A DNA stretch of 64,000 nucleotides from assembly GCA_910586505.1 (NCBI GenBank), contig CAJUGV010000001.1:514004-578003 (forward strand). The letters are read 5' to 3'. Positions 58,156 to 64,000 of the stretch are shown here, one piece after another; within the stretch, counting starts at the first letter, position 1, and each line of letters opens with the position of its first letter. The DNA comes from an uncultured Paraprevotella sp. GTDB lineage: Bacteria; Bacteroidota; Bacteroidia; Bacteroidales; Bacteroidaceae. The position numbers were made by a program, and so were the translations under genes. The notes under the pieces are model-generated. The model ran no database searches. It saw nothing but the letters and a program-made list of their open reading frames with translations, and was not told the origin of the DNA.

Positions 58156-59614
58156 AAAAGTGAAAGGGGTATGGCGTTCACTAGATTGGTGGATTATACT
58201 TATATATGTAGCTTTGCTGGCTTTCGGATGGATTAGTATCTGTGGAGCCAGTTATGATTTTGATATGGGGGGTAACATTTTCTCATTTGAAGCTCGGTCC
58301 GGTATGCAGATAGTATGGATTGGCACATCTTTAATGATGGGATTTCTCTTATTGATGCTTGACGGGAAGGTGTATGATACGTTGGCCTATGTTATATATT
58401 TACTTCTGCTTGTATTGCTTTTCATCACTCCATTTTTTGCCCGTGATATTAAAGGTTCTCATTCATGGATAAAGATAGGACCGTTCAGTCTTCAGTCGGC
58501 AGAGTTTGCCAAATGTGCCACATCTTTGGCATTGGCTAAGTTTATGTCTGTTTATGGATATAACATATCGCGATGGAAAGATTTTCTCATGACGCTTACT
58601 ATCATAATAGTTCCTATTGTATTAATTATTTTGCAGCGTGAAACTGGGTCGGCATTGGTCTATCTGGCATTTTTCTTGATGCTTTACCGCGAAGGTATGA
58701 CTGGTTCTGTTCTTTTTGCCGGTGTGTCTGCAGTGACCTATTTTGTGGTGGGGGTGCGATATGAGAATACGATGTTGGGGATTATTCCTACGAGTGTGGG
58801 AGAATTTCTTGTATTGACGATGGTGTTACTTTTTACGGCCGGAATGGTATATGTTTATTGTAAAAGGAAAGATATGATGCGCGATATTTTGCTTTATGGA
58901 GTGGGGACGGTTTTGCTATCTTTGTGTTTCTCGGGATTTGTCATACCTTTCGACATTAAGTGGATTCTGCTGGCAGTTTGTGTGGCGGTGATTCTGTATC
59001 TTTGCCGTGAGGCTTTGAAAGAGAGGGTGGTATATTATTTTTATATAGCTATGTTCGCGCTTGGATCGCTTGTTTTCTTTTACTCTGCTGACTATGTACT
59101 TAACAGCGTGATGGAACCCCATCAACGTGTACGTATCAATGTTCTTTTAGGTTTGGAGGATGACCTTGCAGGAGCAGGTTACAACGTCAATCAGGCAAAG
59201 ATTGCCATCGGATCGGGTGGATTGAGTGGGAAAGGATTTCTCAATGGAACTCAGACAAAATTGAAATATGTACCTGAACAGGATACAGATTTCATCTTCT
59301 GTACAGTAGGTGAGGAGGAAGGCTTTTGGGGAGCGGCCGGTGTGTTGATGTTGTTCTTGTTTTTGATTCTTCGCTTAATACATTTAGCGGAGCGACAATC
59401 TACGGATTTTGGCCGTATTTACGGTTATTGTGTGATGAGTATATTCTTGTTTCATGTGTTTATTAATGTAGGAATGGTGTTGGGACTTACTCCGGTTATA
59501 GGTATTCCACTTCCGTTCTTCAGCTATGGAGGTTCATCTTTGTGGGGATTCACGATCCTTCTTTTTATCTTTCTTCGTATCGATGCTGGGCGCAATCTGG
59601 CTAAACATAGTTGA
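58136..59614 (+). CDS. rodA: SEDS glycosyltransferase RodA
   Basis: 492 residues from ATG 58136. The frame is open from 58073, but that would extend far into mrdA. About ten transmembrane segments. SEDS motifs include DIKGSHSWIKIGPFSLQSAEFAK with the QPSEF-like element, GAGYNVNQAKIAIGSGGLSGKGF, and PEQDTDFIFCTVGEEEGFWG with the catalytic region, then TPVIGIPLPFFSYGGSSLWG. It polymerises lipid II with PBP2. Compared with proteobacterial RodA (about 370 residues) it carries extra helices in the middle. Its 3' end overlaps gldH by 81 bp in convergent orientation. Confidence 0.94.
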   Translation: MEQQTDEKVKGVWRSLDWWIILIYVALLAFGWISICGASYDFDMGGNIFSFEARSGMQIVWIGTSLMMGFLLLMLDGKVYDTLAYVIYLLLLVLLFITPFFARDIKGSHSWIKIGPFSLQSAEFAKCATSLALAKFMSVYGYNISRWKDFLMTLTIIIVPIVLIILQRETGSALVYLAFFLMLYREGMTGSVLFAGVSAVTYFVVGVRYENTMLGIIPTSVGEFLVLTMVLLFTAGMVYVYCKRKDMMRDILLYGVGTVLLSLCFSGFVIPFDIKWILLAVCVAVILYLCREALKERVVYYFYIAMFALGSLVFFYSADYVLNSVMEPHQRVRINVLLGLEDDLAGAGYNVNQAKIAIGSGGLSGKGFLNGTQTKLKYVPEQDTDFIFCTVGEEEGFWGAAGVLMLFLFLILRLIHLAERQSTDFGRIYGYCVMSIFLFHVFINVGMVLGLTPVIGIPLPFFSYGGSSLWGFTILLFIFLRIDAGRNLAKHS

Positions 59615-60091
59615 ATCGCTACGACAGACAAGAAGTCCTATATCGTGTATTCCTACAATGACTTCTTTTTGCATGAGGTGGATGACGGAAACTTGGCCGG
59701 TTTGTCTGTTTCTTAACTGCATCGATGAAAGCGGTGTTTTATGTTGATACATGTAGATCCCTTTTCCGTTGCGTAATGTAGTAGGGGTTGTCAGATGACA
59801 CTCTACGGTGTCGTAACATAAAATGTCGGGATAAAATCTTCGTTCTATTGCCAGCCAAATGTTTTGGTAAGGGTATAGCCCCGTAGAGCGGAGTTCGAGG
59901 CTAAAGTTATATGTTGCATTTTCCTGTATGGTATCAATTATAAATATAAGTGTGTCGCGATTATTCCATCCTTGTGAGGATATATGCTGATAACTGTGGT
60001 AAACCGTATGCTTATCGCAGCCAGTAAGCGACAAGAGTGTGCTTACGACTGCGAAGAATATGGATAGGATACGGAAAACGTTCATTCTCAT
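59534..60091 (-). CDS. gldH: GldH-like gliding-motility lipoprotein
   Basis: 185 residues. Signal peptide with lipobox LSLTGC (Cys25). The mature domain matches GldH: WNNRDTLIFIIDTI, YNFSLELRSTGLYPYQNIWLAIERRFYP and DTVECHLTTPTTLRNGKG. GldH is needed for gliding in Flavobacterium, yet non-gliding Bacteroidales retain it with unknown function. The C-terminal 27 residues are basic and polar (DTKKDKKKDRESPQR) and are encoded opposite the rodA 3' end. It overlaps ricT by 4 bp. Confidence 0.88.
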   Translation of the reverse strand: MRMNVFRILSIFFAVVSTLLSLTGCDKHTVYHSYQHISSQGWNNRDTLIFIIDTIQENATYNFSLELRSTGLYPYQNIWLAIERRFYPDILCYDTVECHLTTPTTLRNGKGIYMYQHKTPLSSMQLRNRQTGQVSVIHLMQKEVIVGIHDIGLLVCRSDSTMFSQIAPSIDTKKDKKKDRESPQR

Positions 60092-61395
60092 TCCGTTTTT
60101 ACAGTAGGAGGATTTCCAGTCTCGGTTGGTTTCTCAGAGCGGTAATCCCGTTCGCGTCTTCGTTTTTCTTTTCCGTTGCGATTTTCACTACGATAGGTGT
60201 TTTGTTCGTTTCTGTTTTCCTTGTTGTCACGGTTGCGGTTGCGATTTTGACGTTCTTGATTGGTGTTTTGCATTTCTTTTCGGTGCATGTTACCACGTCC
60301 GTTACCGTTATCTTTGCGTTTACCTTTGTTTTTGCGTCGTTTGTCAAAACGTGTGAGACTTTCCTGTTCAACAAGATCAGCTGGTTTTGTCTGGTCTGTA
60401 GTTTCGTTATTGTTCAATTTTTCTGGTTTCTCGCCTCGGCGGTTCATGTTGATTACCTCAAATACTCGTGCCGTGGTAAGAGTCACTAAATTGGCTGCTA
60501 ATCTTTTGTCGGTGGAGTAGGTTACCAAGCCACCTAAAATGTCGGCTTTGAAAAAGAAATATTCTGCATCTTGAGTGAGTAGTGTAATTTCGCGACTAGG
60601 CAATCGTTTGCCGGCTTCTACATAGGTGTCTACTTCATAGTTCATACAACATTTTAGCTTAGCACATTGTCCGGCCAGTTTCTGAGGATTGAGCGAAATA
60701 TCCTGATAACGGGCTGCTCCAGTAGATACGGATACAAAATTTTTCATCCATGTAGCACAGCATAGTTCGCGTCCGCAAGGGCCGATACCACCAATACGCC
60801 CAGCTTCTTGCCGTGCGCCTATTTGCTTCATTTCAATTCGTACATGAAATGTGTCGGCCAATACTTTAATGAGTTGGCGAAAATCTACACGGCCATCAGC
60901 AATATAGTAGAAAATGGCTTTATTGCCGTCACCTTGATATTCTACGTCTCCAATCTTCATTTGCAGTCCGAGTTCCTTGGCAATCTGGCGTGAGCGTATC
61001 ATGGTGCCATGTTCACGATTTTTAGCTTCTTCGTATTTTTCCAAATCTACAGGTTTTGCCTTGCGATATACTCGTTTGATTTCCTGTTCTGACTTCAAAT
61101 TTGCTTTTTTGATTTGAAGAGGAACGAGACGTCCGGTAAGTGAGATAACTCCGATGTCGTGTCCAGGGGTAGCCTCTACTGCTACAATATCACCTTTTTC
61201 AAGCGGCAACCGGTTGTGATTATGGTAATAACCTTTACGAGTGTTCTTGAACTGTACTTCCACAAGGTCTGTAGCCTCAGCGTTGCCAGGGATATCTGCC
61301 AGGTAGTCATAAGTGTTAAGTTGTTTATTTTGTCGTCCGCATCCTTTGGCGCATAACCCTCGGCCGGGTCCGTTCAATTTGAATTTTTCCTCCAT
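60088..61395 (-). CDS. ricT: RicT/PSP1-domain protein with Arg/Asn-rich tail
   Basis: 435 residues. The PSP1 core (about 1-310) carries conserved Cys motifs: GLCAKGCGRQ, GIGPCGRELCC and KLKCCMNYE. In Bacillus, RicT (YaaT) works with RicA and RicF as an Fe-S complex helping RNase Y maturation, and in other bacteria PSP1 proteins are multifunctional. The final 110 residues are strongly Arg/Asn/Lys/Glu-rich (KNKGKRKDNGNGRGNMHRKE, then NRNRNRDNKENRNEQNTY) and look disordered and RNA-binding. It lies between holB and gldH in one minus-strand run. Confidence 0.9.
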   Translation of the reverse strand: MEEKFKLNGPGRGLCAKGCGRQNKQLNTYDYLADIPGNAEATDLVEVQFKNTRKGYYHNHNRLPLEKGDIVAVEATPGHDIGVISLTGRLVPLQIKKANLKSEQEIKRVYRKAKPVDLEKYEEAKNREHGTMIRSRQIAKELGLQMKIGDVEYQGDGNKAIFYYIADGRVDFRQLIKVLADTFHVRIEMKQIGARQEAGRIGGIGPCGRELCCATWMKNFVSVSTGAARYQDISLNPQKLAGQCAKLKCCMNYEVDTYVEAGKRLPSREITLLTQDAEYFFFKADILGGLVTYSTDKRLAANLVTLTTARVFEVINMNRRGEKPEKLNNNETTDQTKPADLVEQESLTRFDKRRKNKGKRKDNGNGRGNMHRKEMQNTNQERQNRNRNRDNKENRNEQNTYRSENRNGKEKRRRERDYRSEKPTETGNPPTVKTE

Positions 61396-61416
61396 TTGTA
61401 GTAGGTTTTTGATCTA

Positions 61417-62532
61417 TTATTGTAAGAGTAGCACAATCATTTTTAAGGCAAAGTCAAAAAAAACCATTTTCGGATTGACATTTTGCTCTATATCACGTTG
61501 TGCGTTGCTCAATTCTTCCATTATCTTGATGACATTTCGTTCGTTGACAAATCGTGCAAATTTTTTTGCGAAATCTGTTTCCGAGGTTGTCATGTAGTTT
61601 AGTTCCGGGTGGCGGAAATTATACATAAAGTTTTCTCGTATCAGTCTTTGGCAATAGGTCAGAAAGTTTTTTTGTCGTTCACGCCCCATGCTGGCAATCT
61701 GTTCACTCCATTTTCGCATTTCTTTTATTTTTTTCTGATAACTCAATCGCATGAGCATGACGAAAAGGTCGAAAAATAGTTGATTGTCTTGCGAGGCGTC
61801 CAGACTTTTCAGAGCAGTTGTATAACTCCCTCCTGAATTGCGTGCGGCTGCTTTGGCTTGTTCTTCAGGATAAATCTTACTCAAAACTTCTACCATACAG
61901 CTATATTCTATGCCTTTTATTTCAATTTGTTGTGTGCGGCTTATAATGGTAGGCAGGATTTTCTCTGGTTCGTCACTTACCATTAGGAAATGTGTTTGTT
62001 CGGGTGGTTCTTCTAAAAGCTTGAGTATTTTGTTGGCACACTCCGCGTTCATTTTTTCTGGCATCCAGATAATCATTATCTTACGTCCGCCCAAACTTGA
62101 CTTTAAAGAGAGCTTCCGTTGTATAAGTCCTGCTTCTGCTGAATAAATCAGTGCTTGTTGATTCCCGGCTTTCATATCTGTCAACCAATCGTCTAGATCG
62201 AAATAAAGTCCGGTTTGTAGACGTTGACGCCAATAATCTAAGTAGACGTCGCTCACGGAACTTTCAGCATTCTTGTATCGGATGATCGGAAATGTGAAGT
62301 GCAAGTCTGGATGAGCATATTGTGCCAGAATCTTGCATGACGGACATTTGCCGCAAGCATCATATTCGTCTGGTTGCTGGCAAAGCAGATAACGGGCATA
62401 TGATACGGCTAATGCCAATTTCCCGCATCCCGGTGTTCCACTGAAAAGCACGGCGTGGGGGATTCGACCGGTTCTCGCTTCGCTAATGAGTCGCATCTTA
62501 ATATCTGTTTGTCCGATAACCTGACTGAACAT
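61417..62532 (-). CDS. holB: DNA polymerase III delta' subunit
   Basis: 371 residues of the clamp loader. The Walker A region is degenerate (FSGTPGCGKLALAVSYA is still a full GxxGxGK), then the zinc motif CQQPDEYDACGKCPSC and SLGGRKIMIIWMPEKMNAECANKILKLLEEPPEQTHFLMVSD with the sensor helix. It loads the beta sliding clamp with the delta and tau subunits. 21 bp separate it from ricT and 5 bp from metF. Confidence 0.93.
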   Translation of the reverse strand: MFSQVIGQTDIKMRLISEARTGRIPHAVLFSGTPGCGKLALAVSYARYLLCQQPDEYDACGKCPSCKILAQYAHPDLHFTFPIIRYKNAESSVSDVYLDYWRQRLQTGLYFDLDDWLTDMKAGNQQALIYSAEAGLIQRKLSLKSSLGGRKIMIIWMPEKMNAECANKILKLLEEPPEQTHFLMVSDEPEKILPTIISRTQQIEIKGIEYSCMVEVLSKIYPEEQAKAAARNSGGSYTTALKSLDASQDNQLFFDLFVMLMRLSYQKKIKEMRKWSEQIASMGRERQKNFLTYCQRLIRENFMYNFRHPELNYMTTSETDFAKKFARFVNERNVIKIMEELSNAQRDIEQNVNPKMVFFDFALKMIVLLLQ

Positions 62533-62537
62533 GTTCT

Positions 62538-63491
62538 TTAGTATATTTGTTTTGCTATTTCCCGTATGCTTTCTACTGCCGAAACAGTGTAGAAATGTAA
62601 GCTTGGAACACCGTAGGCTATTAACTCACGGCATTGCTCTACAGACCATTCTATACCCAATCGTTTTGTTTCCTCATCTGTTTTGCATTTTTTTAACTCT
62701 TGTGTTAATGTTTGAGGAAGATCGCAGTGGAATGTTTTAGGTATTATGTTGAGCTGTGAAAGTTTGGCTATCGGTTTGATTCCTGGTATAATGGGAATGG
62801 TGATACCGGCTTGCTTTGCACGTTTTACAAAATTGAAATATTTTTCGTTATCATAAAATAGTTGGGTAACAGCATATTGTGCGCCCATGTCGGCTTTTTG
62901 TTTCAATATCGTTATTTCGGTTTCCGGATTGGGAGCTTCTTCATGCTTTTCTGGATAGCAGGCTACACCATAGGAGAATGGGGTGCCGGGTGATTCGATG
63001 GGAGAGCCGTCAGTAAAGTAACCTTCATTGAAACGATTGATATATTCAATCAATTCAGTAGCATGTGCATACCCATCACCTGTAGGGCGAAATATACTGT
63101 CTTCTTTGGCTTTGTCACCCCTCAATACGAGCAAATCACATATACCAAGAAATTGAAGATCAAGCAGCATGTATTCCGTGTCCTCACGTGTGTAGCCGCT
63201 ACATAGAATATGTGGTACAACATGAATATTGTAGCGTTGTTGTATGGCTGCAGCTACAGCAATGGTACCAGGTCTGCGACGGATACGTGACCGTTGCATT
63301 ATGCCTCCTCCCAAGTCTTTGTAGACATATTCACTGCGATGATTGGTGATATTGATGTAAGCCGGATTGAATTCTTTTAATAAGTCTATAGTGCGAAACA
63401 ACCGATCAATGCCAGTCCCCTTGAGTGGAGGAAGCACTTCGAAAGAAAAAGCTGTTCCATTGTGGTTTTGAATTAAATCTATGACGTTCAT
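62538..63491 (-). CDS. metF: 5,10-methylenetetrahydrofolate reductase
   Basis: 317 residues from ATG 63491. A longer frame to 63512 starts inside the -7 box and is rejected. FAD-dependent reductase supplying methyl-THF for methionine synthesis. The signature FSFEVLPPLKG, NITNHRSEYVY, ILCSGYTREDTEYMLLDL, GICDLLVLRGDK, YPEKHEEAPNPETEI and TQLFYDNEKYFNFV are present. It is first in the metF-holB-ricT-gldH run. Confidence 0.95.
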   Translation of the reverse strand: MNVIDLIQNHNGTAFSFEVLPPLKGTGIDRLFRTIDLLKEFNPAYINITNHRSEYVYKDLGGGIMQRSRIRRRPGTIAVAAAIQQRYNIHVVPHILCSGYTREDTEYMLLDLQFLGICDLLVLRGDKAKEDSIFRPTGDGYAHATELIEYINRFNEGYFTDGSPIESPGTPFSYGVACYPEKHEEAPNPETEITILKQKADMGAQYAVTQLFYDNEKYFNFVKRAKQAGITIPIIPGIKPIAKLSQLNIIPKTFHCDLPQTLTQELKKCKTDEETKRLGIEWSVEQCRELIAYGVPSLHFYTVSAVESIREIAKQIY

Positions 63492-63509
63492 TCTTATGTA
63501 TGATTTGTA

Positions 63510-63517
63510 CAAAGGTA
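63510..63517 (-). promoter_or_regulatory. metF operon promoter -7 element
   Basis: The minus strand reads TACCTTTG, about 18 nt before ATG 63491. It decides the metF start. No SAM riboswitch is visible in the short leader. Confidence 0.6.
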
Positions 63518-63894
63518 CAAAAAGAATCTCAAAACGGAGGTAAGATTGAATGGTAATGTTGAAAAAATACAGGATGCTTTATTATCACTTGTGTAGTGCC
63601 CTACACAGATATGTGTATTATCTCAGTCTGTAAAAATAAATAATGACTTTCGTTTCTTTTATGCGATATTGTATTTGAGAATATGAAAGAGACAGAGAGA
63701 TACTTTGATGAAAATAGTAGAAGAGCGCTTATATGTTGTGTGGTGAGTAAAAATGGAAAGCAGTTTTTTAAACCAAGCGTTCAAAAATGAGATAAGAACC
63801 GGAGAGTCTATGGGGATACTCGTTATACTATAAAAATATAAAACATCGTCAGGTTTTTACGTTGATCCTATAAATTTCGGATTTTAGTAAAACT
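63518..63894. other. non-coding spacer before tRNA-Pro
   Basis: AT-rich, with a small hairpin TGTGTAG/CTACACA (63590-63607). A 35-codon ATG frame at 63683-63790 (KETERYFDENSRRAL) has no ribosome-binding site or homology clue. Nothing else was recognised. Confidence 0.4.
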
Positions 63895-63926
63895 AAAAGG
63901 CTTGACTAGTACTAGTCAAGCCTTTT
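63895..63926 (-). terminator. perfect palindrome terminator of tRNA-Pro
   Basis: AAAAGGCTTGACTAGT followed by ACTAGTCAAGCCTTTT is a perfect 32-bp palindrome directly 3' of the tRNA on the minus strand, continuing AGTTTTAC. Confidence 0.8.
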
Positions 63927-63927
63927 G

Positions 63928-64000
63928 TCGGAAAGAGGCGATTCGAACGCCCGACCCCTACGTCCCGAACGTAGTGCGCTACCAACTGCGCTACTTTCCG
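63928..64000 (-). tRNA. tRNA-Pro (anticodon CGG)
   Basis: A 73-nt cloverleaf whose 5' end coincides with the window edge. Acceptor CGGAAAG with CTTTCCG, D-arm GCGC-AGTTGGTA-GCGC, anticodon arm CTACG-TTCGGGA-CGTAG with CGG, and a T-arm with GTTCGAATC. The 3' CCA is not encoded. Confidence 0.95.

Noticed and set aside
63683..63790. A 35-codon ATG frame upstream of tRNA-Pro
   Set aside because: No ribosome-binding site, no promoter match and no recognisable sequence. Length is within chance for AT-rich DNA.

Overview
The window looks like a chromosomal segment of a gut Bacteroidales bacterium (Bacteroides/Phocaeicola-like). Supporting signs are a SusC/SusD (RagA/RagB) pair, GldH and PorT homologues, Bacteroides-type promoters (-33 TTTG or TTG, a 19-20 nt spacer, -7 TAnnTTTG) in front of many genes, many lipoproteins, and families with DUF numbers typical of this order (DUF3316, DUF4861, DUF5117-type metalloprotease). 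The genus is inferred from gene content and was not tested.

Layout. 1-4.2 kb: META-domain lipoprotein, a lone nucleotidyltransferase, and a two-gene unit coupling an IspD/TarI-type cytidylyltransferase to a CDP-alcohol phosphotransferase. 4.4-10.9 kb: a divergent pectin (rhamnogalacturonan) locus, with GH105, a DUF4861 protein and two GNAT acetyltransferases on the minus strand and a PL26-like exo-lyase on the plus strand. 11.4-17 kb: umuDC (polymerase V), an AraC regulator divergent from a carboxymuconolactone decarboxylase-cupin fusion, a PI-PLC-like secreted protein and tRNA-Leu(TAG). 17-25.4 kb: S41 peptidase, DUF3316 protein and parC; glyS and an FKBP lipoprotein; asd. 25.4-30.3 kb: cation antiporter, tcdA, lolD-like ATPase, cvfB and rplS. 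30.5-34.2 kb: a 5'-nucleotidase split into two genes in reversed domain order, porT, a 54-residue ferredoxin and a urea transporter. 34.7-43.7 kb: metalloprotease, SusC, SusD and a beta-propeller-like protein with a sorting-domain-like tail. 43.8-48.7 kb: aspartate aminotransferase, ribBA and an LptF/G permease. 48.9 kb: tRNA-Met(CAT), followed by a small AT-rich remnant island to about 53.0 kb (truncated gene, two lipoproteins behind a long structured leader, an acidic protein, a decayed tyrosine integrase). 53.1-59.6 kb: a purH gene holding only the IMP cyclohydrolase domain, then mreB-mreC-mreD-mrdA-rodA. 59.5-63.5 kb: gldH, ricT, holB, metF on the minus strand. 63.9-64.0 kb: tRNA-Pro(CGG).

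The most interesting items are the structured leader RNA in the island (51672-51941), a family of palindromes with short GC-centred cores shared by five intergenic regions, probable leaderless mRNAs for umuD and the araC-family gene, the split nucleotidase, the IspD/TarI-CDP-alcohol pair, the PurH lacking its formyltransferase half, and T9SS-like C-terminal tails with no visible T9SS core. No CRISPR array, complete insertion sequence, rRNA or replication origin was seen.
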